A stretch of DNA of 64,000 nt from Caenorhabditis remanei (GCF_010183535.1 NC_071331.1:620001-684000); one strand, 5' to 3'. Positions 1 to 13,217 are shown, numbered from the stretch's first letter. The notes: generated by a model from the letters alone, not told the origin. Program-made: numbers and translations.

Positions 1-312
1 ACACAGGGATGAAGAATTGGTGGATCAAAGAGTATTTGGGGTCTAGTTATATTCTGAGAGACTGTTACAGAACAGGTTTACAAGCTATGTGTAATTTGAA
101 AAACTGCTCATTCGAAAACTTTACAGAATGCTGCGAACATATTAAATGAGATTGATGGATTTGTCTGAAGCAGAGTTGCTGTTACAGTAACTTTTGGCTA
201 TTCACAGTCTATGTACATACGCGGATATACAGGGGCTCGTCATAATTTTAACTTTCTTTTCAAAAAGTAAAACTTCATTCTTGTGAAAAAATGGTAAACT
301 GCAAAAATGAAA

Positions 313-537
313 AAAATATACCAAAATGTAGATCTCGACGAGTTCTATGCCCATGACATACTACGGGCCGGATGTCTATTCGTTAATATGTCGCGGGCCG
401 ATCTAGAATGGCTTTTTTGGCCATTTTCGCGTTCTTTGGCACCTTTTCCCGGTCCGCGGCACATTAACGAATAGTAATCCGCCCGTTGTATGCCACGGAC
501 ATGGACACCGTCGAGATCTACATTTTGGTATATTTTT
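313..537. mobile_element. Palindromic element, family of CGGGCCG hairpins
   Basis: Arms 313-405 and 443-537 pair; both begin with AATATACCAAAATGTAGATC and hold CTATTCGTTAAT. A related damaged copy lies at 20292-20530 and a faint one near 42950-43070. Confidence 0.75.
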
Positions 538-1403
538 CAGATCATAATATTCATTTTGACGCGAGTTACGAGCCGGCCCGTGTCGGCCCGTTTCGGCCCG
601 GTTGACAAGTATGGCTTAGTTGATACGAAATTCCCGAAACAAATAGTATCGGCATATCGAATTTTCCTACTGTAAAGTTGCTGTTGCAGTAACTCTACAA
701 AGAATACTGGATTGCAAAAAATTTACTGAATTTAGTTTATTAAACAGTATGCAGACTTTACCGTTTCAAAATCACTATGATTTCTTTAATTGATTTCATG
801 GAAACATTATTTGATTTCATGGAAACTAGAATGGTGTGGTCAATTTTCAAAATATTCTGAACACAGAAATTAAAAGGTTAAATCTGGAATTCCACAATGC
901 TTCAAGTGAAAGAAACAAAAAGCGATACTTTTTCTTTCTCCGGTACAGTAAGTGTTCAAATTACTAACTTCCCTAAACGAAGTGTTTTAAATAACATTGT
1001 TTTATCAGTGATTTTTTTCGTAAAACAATATCTGTTTCCCGAGTTCTCTAAAAGTTTTATAAATCTTTCTTCTTTAATAAGAATGAGAGATTATTTCAAG
1101 TTCACAATAACAAAGCTACATTTCAACTCAAAATTTGTTCAGCGAACTTCTTTTTATTCAAGAAAAACTCACAAAGCACTAAGAAGGTATGTTCTCAAAA
1201 AAGAGAGAGTGCCAGATGTCTAGGGCATAAAACTAGAGGTTCATATATAAAATGTCGGTTGGCTGGGCGGTGGAGGGACCAGAAATGGGAAACAATAAAA
1301 AAGGAGAGAGAGAAGGTCGATGACCAAATTTAATAACTTTTTTCATACTACGGGAGTATGAGATCAAATATCAAAATGTTCAGTTTTAGTAGTGAGACAG
1401 AAT

Positions 1404-1470
1404 GAGCTTTCTTTAAACACAGTAGCAAGGCACTGCAGAAAATGTTATAGTTCTGAAAGTATTGAAACAG
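1404..1470 (-). ncRNA. Candidate 21U-RNA locus
   Basis: Core 1463-1470; TGCT with its T at 1424 (39 nt); RNA 1424-1404. Confidence 0.65.
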
Positions 1471-2452
1471 AAACTTGTTAAATTTACTCTCAGAGTTTTT
1501 AGGGTATTTGAACCTTTACTTGACGATGAGATTGTGTCCCAAAAAGATATAAATTAGTAGGTTTCATGAGGATGAAATATTATTATGAATAATTTGAAAC
1601 TATACAAACAAGCTAAACTATAGAAACACGTTTTTCTATCAAGTATGTATGTAATGTCTGAAATCTGGGAGAACGAGATGTGAGAAGCAATTGTAGATAG
1701 CGCTCGAAATGGGGTTGACTCGCATCCCCGTCCGGCCCGTCCCGGATTGTCATACAACGGTTAAAAATGAATCTAAATTCTTGAAACACTGGAAATCGTG
1801 TCCCCAGCTATGTCTTCAGGCTCTGTGAAAGTTTGACTACTCTCCAACAAAAATGGACTGTTTCTCAGCATGGAAAAAAATGAAACTTCGAGAGCTAATT
1901 ATTAAGAATACTGAAACGATCAAATTGAGAATATGAAAAGCTGAGATTGACAAAACTATAAAATGACGTTCTGTTTTAACGGCGGGTGATCTCCTGAGAA
2001 CAAGGAATCGGTTAGTTAGTATACATATTTCACAATTAATTATGTTCTCTGAAATGCTACCCGGGAGGGAAATGGCGGTTTGTTAGTGAAGTCTGTTCTC
2101 AGGTTCTAAAAAGTTAAACAACTATCATTTTTACAATCTTTCTAGTCGTGGATGCCAAAATTTCAAGTTGTAAACTTCTGGATTAAAAAATAGACTGTAA
2201 TATAGTTGCTGAAAAAGAAAGATGTTTCTAGAACGTTAGAAACAGTCACTGATTTTTCTCATCTTAGTTTGAACGTGGTTTCTGGAAAAAAAATTGGGAA
2301 CGCCAGATCTAGAACCACTAAAACATTATTGATTGAGATGAATCTTCAAAAAGAAAAAAAGTGGTAACAATCAGGAAGAAATACATAAGCCTGAGGAGAA
2401 ATTTACCATCTCACACTATGAAATAATAATTGCTTTTTTTTATCTGATTGTT

Positions 2453-2519
2453 CTGTTTCAGTAAATGATCTTCAAAAAAGGAACAGTTTGTTAAGCAATG
2501 AGAGTCTGATTAAAAAAAA
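2453..2519 (+). ncRNA. Candidate 21U-RNA locus
   Basis: CTGTTTCA at 2453-2460, preceded by a T-rich run; CAAT with its T at 2499 (39 nt); RNA 2499-2519. Confidence 0.7.
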
Positions 2520-3160
2520 ACGGCACAATGCAAATTTTCAGTCACAATACCATAATCTCTCACAATTTTCAAAGTTTCAAACATTTTTGAAAAATAGAAT
2601 ACAGAAGTCACAAATCGGTATAGTGGTAGAATTCTGAAATACACTGTTTTAGGAGCTCGAGACCGTTTGGTAATCATGTAATTCTTCTTGAATCATAGTT
2701 CGACAGTATGAAAAGAATTCAAATCTGTTGCAGTTTAGGATCTGAAGACATTTGTCTTAGTATAATTGGGAAATGTAGAGACAATACACAGTACAATTTT
2801 TGGTCATTATTTCAGGAATGATGACAGAAATGAAAATGGGAAAAGATTGGGGCAAAATACAACAAATGCAGTTTCAATGGTATGTTATGAAAATGTGAAA
2901 TTGGTTCTGACTTGATAGGTACGTGTAACGGGTAGCAATTTATTGGAAGTTTGGAGTACTATTCTTTCTTCAGACCATAAAGATGATGTTTTCGCACGAA
3001 AGGTTGTTAGACAGAGATTAGGAAAAATCGCTTACACCAGGGCAGAAACATAATCTTTATGGACTGTTGAAGGAGTAGTACTCCATACTTCCAATGAATT
3101 TATCAACGAAACGCACAAACAACCAAGGATTCGATGATTGAAAAACGTAAAATCTATCCA

Positions 3161-3228
3161 CTGTTTCAAGGGCTCGAGAAACATATATTCACATAAGATT
3201 TCAGTAATGATTTCAAAGTTCAAGGCGA
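3161..3228 (+). ncRNA. Candidate 21U-RNA locus
   Basis: Core 3161-3168; TAAT, T at 3208 (40 nt); RNA 3208-3228. Confidence 0.65.
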
Positions 3229-3314
3229 AAATTCAGGATCGAAAGAGATATAAAGTTCATGAGAAAGTGTATTGAAACATGTTATGAGGAAGTTATCTTC
3301 CAAGAAAAACAGTA

Positions 3315-3380
3315 AGAGAGACAAAAATAGTTCGAGTAAAATACGAATTCATGAATGCGCAAAACCGTACCATTGAAACA
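3315..3380 (-). ncRNA. Candidate 21U-RNA locus
   Basis: Core 3373-3380; TACT, T at 3335 (38 nt); RNA 3335-3315. It converges on the 3161 locus. Confidence 0.65.
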
Positions 3381-3534
3381 GGATCTTAGGTGAAAAATGA
3401 AAATATGTGAAAAGTGTTTTTTTAAATATAATAGGATCGCAATTAAAAACTACTGATTTAAAGATCACACAAAAGGGGGCATCCCAGATTTTTCCGGTCA
3501 TTTCGTAAATACTCTAATTTTTGTCTACGCGCAG

Positions 3535-3995
3535 GGAACACGGAATTCAAGAATTAAATTTTATTTCACAGCTAGTAATTTTTTAAATAACTTGAAACGA
3601 AATGTATTTGGAATATCGAAGCTTCTAAAAATCATCCAGTTTCAGAGAGAAATTTAGAAATCTGACTGGAATTTAATAGTATTAAATTGGAAGAATTGTG
3701 GGCTAATACCAACGTCGCCGAGAATTCGTATTTCTGATAAAATATAAGATTACCCATTCGCAGGTGGCTGACTAGTCGCTCAAAGTTTGACCCAGGAATC
3801 GCACAATACATTCTCCAAAAACAGAAAACCTATGGTATTTTAGTTTGTCATGGCATTTTTTGATACATTTTTTGAGGCTCGAGAATTAAAACTTATTTCA
3901 CAACTAGTAGATTTTCTCGAAACGGAATGTATTTGGAATATCGAAGCTTCTAAAAATCATCCTGTTTCAGAGAGAAATTTAGAAGGTCAGTGGGG
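3535..3995 (+). repeat. Tandem duplication of about 125 bp, two copies
   Basis: 3535-3660 and 3870-3995 share ATGTATTTGGAATATCGAAG and CTTCTAAAAATCATCC. Copy 2 has the piRNA core CTGTTTCA (3962); copy 1 has CAGTTTCA at the same place. Confidence 0.75.
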
Positions 3996-4028
3996 ATTTT
4001 GTTGTATTAGATCGGGGAAATGTATAAC
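3962..4028 (+). ncRNA. Candidate 21U-RNA locus in a duplicated segment
   Basis: Core 3962-3969; TATT, T at 4008 (39 nt); RNA 4008-4028. The upstream duplicate has lost the core. Confidence 0.65.
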
Positions 4029-5398
4029 TTCGTGGACTAATTCCAAGAATTCATAATTCTGATAAAATCTGAGAAAGGCTACTCGTATATTCTAGGTAAA
4101 TCTCAGAATTCTCACAATAATCATCGGGGTTCCCTAAAAAGTAGAGACCTCCCTTTCATCCCTTACTTGTCACTCTCTCCTCCAGTCTTACATCATCCTA
4201 TTCACTACTATAACAAGTGAGGCGTCAAAAAACCCGGGTGGATCTCTAAAAACGTGTGTGAGTGAGGGAGCGCGTGGAAAATAAAGGATAAATAGGAAGA
4301 GATGAGAGGGAGTAACTCAATTTTGCTCTTTTTAGAATAGGCGACGAAGAGGAGGAGGGGGGAGCCGGTTTAATGAAGTGTGCCAAAAGCTGGGCATACT
4401 CCAATTTCCGGATGCAAACTTTGTCACATTTGGGGAAGTGTGGAAAAAGTTCAGAAAAAGAAGAATCTGGGGGCACCAGTGATAGAATGTTGCGAATTAA
4501 ATAAAAAAGAGATTTTGCTATTCAACAAAATGTTTTTTCCAAAAACGAAATCTTCGGACGGAGCACTGTCGAAATTAATTTTTTCTTTAAAAAACACTTA
4601 TAAGAAACAGGAATAATTGTAAATTGCGACTAGAATTCAGTCAGCAATAGCAGATTTGTCAAAAATCGTGCCGCCCTGATTGAAAAGTGGGTACTGTAAT
4701 TTGAAAAAAAGTTTCAAAATGCTTTAAAATTTCAGAGTAAAAGTAATTAAATTACCTTGCTATGTTACTACACTTTTAGTTAAAACTAGACTTTTTCCAA
4801 AGAAACTGAAACTGAAACTTTTCAAAAGAAATATTTTGGACCGTAACAGCTCTAAAAAATAGAAAAAAAATCCATTGAGAGGTGAAGATCTGCAAAAGAA
4901 CAGTTAATAGAAATGATAAAATCTTATGACATATAGTTGAAACACAGAAATTAAAAGCTAAATTGAAATAGAAATTACTAATTTGAAACAGTCTGGAGCA
5001 GCAAAAATCAGAAACATAAGTTTAAATTCTCAAGTTAACCTTATGGCGCCATACGCTAAGATGCTTCCAGCAAAATGGTTTTTCACAAACAATAAAAACA
5101 TTCAGATTGGAACCGTAAGAAAATATTTCTTCAAGATAATGTGAGAGCTCCACGAAATCTTCCAATGAAATTGAATAAAATCCAACAATTTTGAATTCAA
5201 ACTGAGATTATATGGGAATTTTCTAGCAGGAATTATAAAATGGTAGTGAGCGAACATGATCTACACATCTTAGAAACTTAAAATCACATTATGAAGCAGA
5301 AGAAAATGTTGTGGAATCTGGGTTTTAAAAAATTGCAGCATTATTGAAAAAGTCATTTTTGTTTGAAATTAACCGTGAGCTAGAAACAGAAGAAATAG

Positions 5399-5465
5399 TA
5401 AAAGGTAATTGATTTGTTATCGGTGTAGATTTAGAAACCAGAGAAATATCTTCTAGCTGAAACAG
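5399..5465 (-). ncRNA. Candidate 21U-RNA locus, divergent pair with 5494
   Basis: Core 5458-5465; CGAT, T at 5419 (39 nt); RNA 5419-5399. Its core is 28 bp from the oppositely directed core at 5494. Confidence 0.65.
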
Positions 5466-5493
5466 AACATCTAAATATACACATAGCATTCAA

Positions 5494-5563
5494 CTGTTTC
5501 ACGATAGTCAGATAGATAGTATCATTTTTTAAATTAGATCATTTTTTCCCACTTGGAAGCCAT
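5494..5563 (+). ncRNA. Candidate 21U-RNA locus, long spacing
   Basis: Core 5494-5501; the nearest YRNT is CATT with T at 5543 (42 nt), at the long end of the range. Confidence 0.5.
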
Positions 5564-6647
5564 TCATCTTATCAGATATCTAATCTGAAATCAGTTACTC
5601 TAGGTTTTTCGAGAATGATAAGGAACAAAATCACCATCACCATTTTTAACAGCGACGCATAAAATTACATCTTCAAACAGAAAAAAACTCAAAAATCTGA
5701 AATCCTGACAAAAAAGTGAGCTCTCTCATCTCCACTTTTCTAGAAAAACGAGTACATCATGACTCAAAAAGCTCGCCGAGCCGAGAGAGGGAATCAAATC
5801 GAGTTAGGTCTTCTTCTTCGTCTCATCTTTCATACGAAATTTGTCTCTTCTCACTTTTTTTTCAAACCTAAAACCGCTGAGAAAGATTCGTCATGACCTC
5901 CTAAAATTGGACTCAAAAAAGGGGGGAAAGAAATGTGGTGGAACCGAAAAGAGAGGGGGGGGGGAAGTATCAGTTTCTGCATGAATCTTATACATAAATG
6001 ATCGGATTACGTGACAAGAAAAACGGATTGGATGGGGATTTGGTAACTTTTTTCTGAAACGCTTTTGGGGAAGTAAATGGGAATAGTATCTGAAAATCAT
6101 TGCAACACATTTTTCGTTAATACTTATTGGTGCTTTGAAACATAGATTTTTATTATTGAGATATTCTTTATTGTTGAGATTTTGATGCCTGTTACTACTG
6201 GATGAACAGTTTGAAAAATATTAATGTCTGAATTTCAGTTTTGATATTCCAGGCAGAGATTCTGGCCAGTAAGTTCCACGTGATACATTTTTTAAATTGA
6301 ACGTTTGCAAATGTATTACTAAAAAAATGTTAGTGGATCCATTAATATGAGATTTAGGAGCGTCGTTAAATTATTTTTCTGATACAGGTTCATTTTTTAT
6401 TTTGTTGATAAGAAACTTTGAAATTAGATTGAAATAATCCTTGAAATCTAAAACGCGAGTCATGGCCATCCGAAATGTAAAAAAAACTCGGAAAAATTTG
6501 AGCGATGAGCGAGCTAACAAGTAAGACTGAAGAAGTTTTCTTTGGAGTATTTTTAACATTACCAGTCCTACAGAAACACATTCAAATTTCTAATAACGTC
6601 AAAACGGAACATTTTTGACTTTCCGACTGTCAAGTATATTGTCGCGA

Positions 6648-6760
6648 CAAAAAAGTTCCGACATATTTTACCGACGCCTGTCTGCGGACTTAGTGCTAAA
6701 TTATAAAATTTTGCACTGAGTCCGCAAACACGCGTCGGTAAAAAATGTCGGAACTTTTTT
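6648..6760. repeat. Short hairpin element
   Basis: Arms of about 50 bp: AAAAAAGTTCCGACAT...TGCGGACTTAGTGC pairs with GCACTGAGTCCGCA...ATGTCGGAACTTTTTT. No target duplication seen. Confidence 0.75.
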
Positions 6761-7107
6761 ATTTCTATAATCGGATTGTGACATTTCTCAATTGTTGAAT
6801 TTATTTGTGTCAACAAATTTAAACAATCAAGAAACGTGAAAGAGTTGTGTAGATTCCAAGATCACCTAATGGCACAGAATATATGTTTTTCTGAATATCA
6901 ATTCGATGCAACAGGACAAAAATGCAGTTATTTCCTTTAATTTCTGACAGTATCACACCCACACATTCGAATAATGTTCCTCAACTGGCAAAACCAAAAC
7001 AGTTATTTAGAATACGACTGTTTTAAAACTCTGTGATTATCTAAATAAAACCCAGTGGTACAGTAATATTTGGTTAAATGACTGCTCGAGACGGTAAACA
7101 ACTATTT

Positions 7108-7173
7108 CTGTTTCAGAACATTAATTTAACCAGAAAACTGAAAAATGACCACTTGTTGTTTCTTAGGCCCATT
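7108..7173 (+). ncRNA. Candidate 21U-RNA locus
   Basis: Core 7108-7115; CACT, T at 7153 (38 nt); RNA 7153-7173. The core and next 13 nt resemble the 34945 locus. Confidence 0.65.
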
Positions 7174-8007
7174 TTTTAATGTCTCCAATTGGACTGTGCG
7201 TGGAATATACAGTTACTTTAAAACATAATTCGAAAAACCTACATGTTTCACATCTCTTCATAAGAATGAGTCCGCAAAAAGTGAACCAAGAGAAACCGAA
7301 AAAAAAACATTCAGGAAATGAGAAAAAAAGTATGGAGGTAAAGCGTTGAGGTAAATCTTGTGAGTAATTCATGAGAAGTGTTTCGTGCTTCCAATTTTTT
7401 GAGGTTTGGTTGCAATAGACGTATTAGAAAAAAATCCGTTTCGTAAACTCAAGATAGCTTGGTGGAACAGGAAAATTTCAGTGTAATCTGGGTAATTTAA
7501 ATAAAACTTGATCAGACGTTACCTAAAAATAGTTCGTTTACGCTAAACGCTACTTTTAAAAATAAAATTCAAACTTTGACGGGTTCCTTCCAAAACAAAA
7601 AACTTTCGCCCATTTCCCTAAACATGCATGCATTTTTGACACCTTCTCAAAGTTCTTTTTTCTCCCTTCACATAAACACATAAAGAGAAGTAGAGAGACG
7701 GGAAATATGGGTTACACGGCTCACGGCAGAAGAATTATGTGACAATGGGCGGGGTCTTTTTTGGGAAAAAACTGAAGCTGAAGAAGTAAAGAGAATGAAT
7801 GTGCTCTCTATTTATGGAAATGGGGAAACAGACAAGTGAAAAAGATGTTAGCTGAAAGTGAATAATTGGAGTCCGGATTTTAAGACAGTAAGAGATTAAG
7901 GACAAAATTGAGGATTTTGAGTTTGACTAGTCTTTTTTTTCATGATTAGAAATCTGTATGGAGCCTGGAGGAAAATGGGAGGAAAACTTTCAAAAACTTA
8001 GAGAATT

Positions 8008-8590
8008 ATGAGCATTTGTGCGTGAAATCTCGATTTTTGAAATGTGTCTCTAGTGTTGACATTGACCTCGAATTCAATTTTTGGTCTGATAGTTTAGAGG
8101 CAGCTTGTGGCATCTAGCGGATTCAACGAATATTGGTTTTTGTTCTACTTTCCAATTAACATGGGTGAACGAAACAGTATAGAGATTATTTTGAGAACAC
8201 CGTTTCACAATGTAATCAAATTTTATCAAGAACAGTCGACAGCGTTTTTATGAGGTAATTATCTGGTAATTAGGAATCCAATTTGGGATTCTGAAACGAT
8301 AGGACTTCTCCATCGTATGAAAAAGTTTATGGAAAATTAAGAGCGTTTGTGCGTGAAATCTCGATTTTTGAAATGTGCCTCTAGTGTTGACATTGACCTC
8401 AAATTCAATTTTTGGTCTGACATTTTGATCAGGCATATTGAATTCAAATAAGGTGGCAGCTAACAAAAACAAGTTCTAGTTAAAAAGTAACATGGGTTGG
8501 CGGAACAGTGAAATTGTTTTAAGAATACCGTTTTACAGTGTAATCAAATTTTATCAAGAACGGTTGACAGTGTTTTTATTGAACGAGACT
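8008..8590 (+). repeat. Tandem duplication of about 250 bp
   Basis: 8008-8255 and 8341-8590 share GTGCGTGAAATCTCGATTTT, TCTAGTGTTGACATTGACCT and GTAATCAAATTTTATCAAGA. The open frame at 8492-8695 falls in it and is not conserved in the first copy, so it is not called as a gene. Confidence 0.75.
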
Positions 8591-9517
8591 GATGTTATTC
8601 ACTTTAGACTGAAAACACACGGGTCTTCGGAAATGCTTTCGATCTGGTGTGCTCCATTGATAAATACGACCGTTAGGATTACGGTAGGCTTTTAGCACAG
8701 TGTCAAAGCAAATTCTCAGGCTCTAACGGGCTAAATTTATGTAACATTTTTCTCTACATTGAGATACCAGTCAAAAAATCCGCTTAACAGAGATATCTAT
8801 GGAACACGCGACGCAACCGCAGCGCCATCTCAAAAACCTGGGAAAAACAAATTCGCCACGTGAAAGCATAATGCAAACTCATAAAAATAATGGAGAATAT
8901 GAAATTGTCCCGAAAAATTAACAGCATTGTACAACAAATAGTGAAATGTCAAATGGCTAGAATTTAATTCAGATGTGAAACCGATAAAAAAGGAAAATAA
9001 AAATAAAAACAGGTGAAAACCTGGCACCGGGAAACTGAGAGCTAACAAGTTGGAAGAACGAGAAAAAAAATAGAAAAATAAACGAATTCATTCAACTATC
9101 AAAGTGTTTTTCTTCTTTTATTTCTCTTTTTATGCTCTTGAAAAAAGGAAGGAACAATTAATAAACAAAAAATAGCTCCCGTTTCTGATCGTTGATTTAT
9201 GAGTTGCTCCTTGTTATATTCAGTTCAATCATAATAGCAATTTTGATTTTTTGTACTTTGAATCAAGATCAGAACATGACAAACCATAAAAGAAAGTGAA
9301 ACATGAAAATCCCGAAGAAAAATTTCTAATTCCAATTATAATCCCTCTATTAATCCTTTTCACCTTTTCTTCATTTAAGAATGATGCAGAAAAGGGGCGG
9401 AGTCTAATTGGGAATAATTCAAGAGGCTTACAGAAAAGGGATGGATATGTATGTATGTATTGGGGGTGTGCAAGAGGATAAGGTTACCCAAAAAACCAGA
9501 AATAAATATATAAAGAC

Positions 9518-9600
9518 CAGTCGGTTAACGCAGCCTAACGGCTGCTCAACCTCCTTCTCTACACCACCCTTCTGGGTGTTACAGCGCCTGCGGCGCTTCT
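9518..9600 (+). repeat. Dispersed repeat, head module
   Basis: ACCAGTCGGTTAACGCAGCC then CTAACGGCTGCTCAACCTC, shared almost exactly with 26381-26440; the two copies then diverge after ACACCACCC. Confidence 0.7.
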
Positions 9601-10454
9601 TAAATGGTTCAAACTATCGAAGTCTCAGAATTTTCTCCTTCTCCTGGATCGTATTAATTTTCTTCACTTGTCGGTAGTTTTTGTTAGCTAAACAGCCCGT
9701 TCCGGTAGAGAACAATTAAAATTTCTCTGCTTTTCTGATACGATTTCGACAAATTTACTCGGTGACTTTTCTATCCTGAGGAAAAAAGGATTTCAATATG
9801 AGCAGTTTTCAATTCACTAATCGAAACTGTATTCATTTTTTCTAATTTATCTAACATACTATTTCAAAAGAACAGGAACTTTTAACTCTCCTTTCTCCCT
9901 TCTCGAGAGTTGAGTCATCTTTCAAATATTAATGTCAAACTTCGGCGACAATGCTGCCTCCCTTCTCTGAATACGGCAGACTGAGACCATGTTTTAACAA
10001 ATCCTCATCCTAGAAATTATTACCTTTTGAAGGTAACTGATCAACGACAAAGTTACTTATTCACAAATCACTTTTTTTGAATTCAGACTGAGAAAGCCTT
10101 ACCAACTCTTTTACTGAAGCTTAGAAATTTGAAAATGTTCCTATTCACATCTTTAAAAAATTAACCTAAAGTACTACTTTTAAGTTTTTGACTGATCGGC
10201 AGCGATGCCGATTCCCTCCCCAAAATCTTTCAAGATTGTTTCTCATATACACGGAAATCTTCTCATCAGTTTGGTTTGATCTGAACTGTTCTGCTTTCTG
10301 ATTTTTTTTCTCTAAAATACTTCAAAGCTATTCTACATATTTCTAAGTGTGAAAGTTAGACAGCCGGTAAAGGAGTACAGTAATGGCCATAAATCGAACA
10401 ACTTTGACCGTTTTTCAGTTAAAAATGTCCAACTTTGAAAGGGTGTCAATAAAG

Positions 10455-11040
10455 AGATTCTATTCCAGTTTAGATGTCCTTTGAAAACTCGAACGTCCCT
10501 TAAAACACTTAAACTTTCTTTGGGGTCCCGAAAATGCTCAGAAATGTTTAGACGTCCCAAAACCGTTCAGATGTCCCTTGAAATTCCAAAATGTTATTTA
10601 ACCAATTAATCGTTCAAAAAATAATTGGACGTCCCTTAAACTTTCAAAACCAAGAGCTTGCTGTGACACCTGGAAATAGTGATTGCCTAAAAACAAAAAC
10701 GTCCTTGAATCTTGACATGATAATGGCTCAGCACCCTGGAAGTAGTGGATTCTCTAACACAGAGACATCCAGCATCTAGCTTAAAGTTATGGAAAAAAGT
10801 GCAAGCAAGCATCAGTGTGTCTATGTTTTAAGGAAACCACGTCTAAACATTTTATGGAACTTTTAAACGTTTTTTGGAACGACTGAATGTTTTTTGGGAC
10901 GTTTGAACACTTGAAAGGACGTCTTAACTTTTGGAAAAAATTTAGGGCATGACAGGGCGTTTAAGTGTTTTAAGGGACGTCTTAGTGTTTCATGGAACGT
11001 TCGAGTTTTTAAAGGATATCTAACCTTGAATAGAGCCGAA
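10455..11040. repeat. Inverted array of degenerate GACGTCCC units
   Basis: The left part (10455-10650) repeats words such as GACGTCCCTTAAA every 20-25 nt. The right part (10830-11035) carries the same units on the other strand (AAGGGACGTC). Across the centre, TTTAGATGTCCTTTGAAAACTCGAACGT-type sequence pairs with its diverged complement. No coding potential. Confidence 0.65.
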
Positions 11041-11069
11041 AAAATTGTTTTAAACCCACGCATTTTTCC

Positions 11070-11375
11070 TGACAATTTAAAGAAATGAATTTATTCGAAG
11101 AATGAAATGTTTCCATAACTATTTTTCCCGTGAACTTCTATTTACCTATTTCGAAAATTAAAGGCAATGAAAGGCTTGAAAACCACATTTTTTCACGTAG
11201 TGACCTGGTTTCGAACTATTCTAACTAAAAAAAAATGACGGGCATCATCCGGGGAAAATTTCCAAGCGATCTGTGTAAGTTTCATTAAAAACGGTTCAGT
11301 ACAGAGGGCGCTAGAGTCGGCGACAGACGGACAGACAAACGGATCTGCTGAATATTATTAGTAAAGATTGAGGTA
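11070..11375 (+). repeat. Dispersed repeat, tail module only
   Basis: About 300 bp matching 26445-26735 and ending ATTATTAGTAAAGATT. The head is absent here but present 1.5 kb upstream (9518). Confidence 0.65.
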
Positions 11376-12199
11376 GGAGTAGGAACGATTTGTGCGAGTA
11401 ATAGGGAACTCAGTTTCAAATCTCTTATTTGAATCTGTAATAGTTTACAGTAACATTGCGATACGGTTTTAAAGCAAACTTCCATTCAAACTATTCCATC
11501 CCAACTCTTCAATCTATGAATTTTCGAAAAACAAACTAAGAAATATGGAAAAAGGAAGAAGAAGAAGAGGAAAAAAGCAATTAAATTAGAGAACCTTCTC
11601 TTCCTTCCTCTTCTATTTCAAAAGGGTACAAGAGGAGGATTCGTTTTGAATAAACTCTAACATCAGATTGCACACACAATGTTTGAACTTGTGGACTGAG
11701 TTGGAGGGATACGAGACAACAGAAGTTACTGTTTGAAAATTTGTGAAAAACAGAAGTCTCAATTATGCAGAGTTGGCGAGATGTATGAACTGAATACTAT
11801 TTTAAAATCATAATTAACAAAATTTTAATCATGTTTCAATTGGGACGTTTAAGAAGTTTTGTCATGAAAAGTTCAATAATCTCGCCCATTTTATTGATTA
11901 TTTATTTGAAGGACTCAAACCAACAATGAGGGACACATGACACACATAAATACATTTTTATTGACTATTTTGTTTTGAATAAAGGAGGTTTTGAAAATCC
12001 AATCCCTCGAAATTCATTGTTACGTTTTTGAGAATTATTGGAAACCGTGAAAAGGAGAAAGTGCTCCAATCGTAACAGCATTTTATGGTTCTCTACTGAA
12101 CAGGAACCTTTTGAAATCAGACGTTTGAAAACCGAGATATTTGGCAATTTTTCCATTTTGAAACCAGACATTTCGGTACCATGACACTCCGATACTAGA

Positions 12200-12267
12200 A
12201 GTGAAACTCCAAGGGCCGAATCAGGGACCCCTCGCAAATTAGGTAAGATATTGATAGCTTGAAACAG
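12200..12267 (-). ncRNA. Candidate 21U-RNA locus
   Basis: Core 12260-12267; TGAT, T at 12220 (40 nt); RNA 12220-12200. Confidence 0.65.
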
Positions 12268-12652
12268 AGAATAATAGTCTATAGATAAGACATACAGTAC
12301 CTCTCAAAATTCTATTAAGTTTTGGCTTTTTGACCATAACTTACTTTCAATCGATCCGATTGACCTGAAACTTTGGAGTTTTAGAGTTTTTATTAATGAT
12401 ATTTACAAGAAATTTGGTTGAAAAATCATGTTCCAAAAATTTTCTGCACAATTTTCGAAAATCTTGAAAATACGAAAAATGAATACATAATACGAAATCG
12501 TTTTTTTTTCATCGGTTTTTCATCTGCTGTTCCTTGAGAATATTATAAACTCTATCATTTTCTGAATAATTCGATCGTCGATGTTCTTCGAACGGAATTT
12601 CAGCAATTAAAAAATTCTACTGGGTTTTTCCTAGTTCTCGTGTCAAAATAAC

Positions 12653-12718
12653 ATAAATGATGAGGATCATTAACTGATAAAGTTTGCCATTATCTGTTTC
12701 CAGCTATTGATGAAACAG
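12653..12718 (-). ncRNA. Candidate 21U-RNA locus, duplicate of 13210
   Basis: Core 12711-12718; CAGT, T at 12673 (38 nt); RNA 12673-12653. The predicted RNA differs from its duplicate at 6 of 21 positions. Confidence 0.7.
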
Positions 12719-13151
12719 ATTTCTGGATGATAAGATAATTTTTGGTTGAAAAAGAAGCTAGAACTTTCCTTAAATAAAGCAACAAAAAAAATAAATGACT
12801 CGTGAGATGAAGGAATCTAAAATATTCAAAAAGTTTGGTTAAAATTGGTACCTTTTCTTCCACCCGGGCCGAAATTTGAGAGGTTTGGTTATTTCATACT
12901 TGGGGGTCGAACAATGAGAATCTCTAGCAAAGAAGATAATAAATTGACAGCGTAAAACAGAAAAAAAAATTTTTAAAGATGATTATTACATATAATTTAT
13001 AAAATTTTTCTTTGCTGTTTCTTTGAAAATGTTATAAATGCTCTCACTTTTTGGATAATTCGATGAAAAGTAAACACTTCATTCTTCGAATAGAATTTCA
13101 GCACTGTTTTTTAGATTTTACTGGTTTTTTCGACATAGTTTCTCATGTAAT

Positions 13152-13217
13152 ATCAAAAATGAAAATCATTTACTGATAAAGTTTGAAATTCTCTGTTTCC
13201 AGCTATTGATGAAACAG
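13152..13217 (-). ncRNA. Candidate 21U-RNA locus, duplicate of 12711
   Basis: Core 13210-13217; CAGT, T at 13172 (38 nt); RNA 13172-13152. Confidence 0.7.

Larger units (their letters stand above)
4029..6640. other. Intergenic DNA, no gene
   Basis: Apart from the 5.4-5.5-kb piRNA pair I see AT-rich background, an orphan - strand core at 4984-4991 whose only tetramer is at 43 nt, and near-cores (CTGTTTCT on the - strand near 5390). Open frames are short and of random composition. Confidence 0.5.
7174..10400. other. Intergenic DNA, no gene
   Basis: It holds the 8.0-8.6-kb duplication, the repeat head at 9518 and GGGCGG words at 7745 and 9393. No exact piRNA core from about 7.2 to 12.2 kb. Confidence 0.5.

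Noticed and set aside
897..1223. 108-codon open frame
   Set aside because: Composition is random, with no start context, splice partner or family resemblance.
4984..4991. Perfect core TGAAACAG as a 21U-RNA locus
   Set aside because: The only ANYR partner is at 43 nt, outside the spacing seen elsewhere. Cores at 46625-46632, 38005-38012 and 41242-41249 were left out for the same kind of reason.
8492..8695. 67-codon frame beginning MGWRNSEIVL
   Set aside because: It lies in a tandem duplication whose other copy does not keep the frame.
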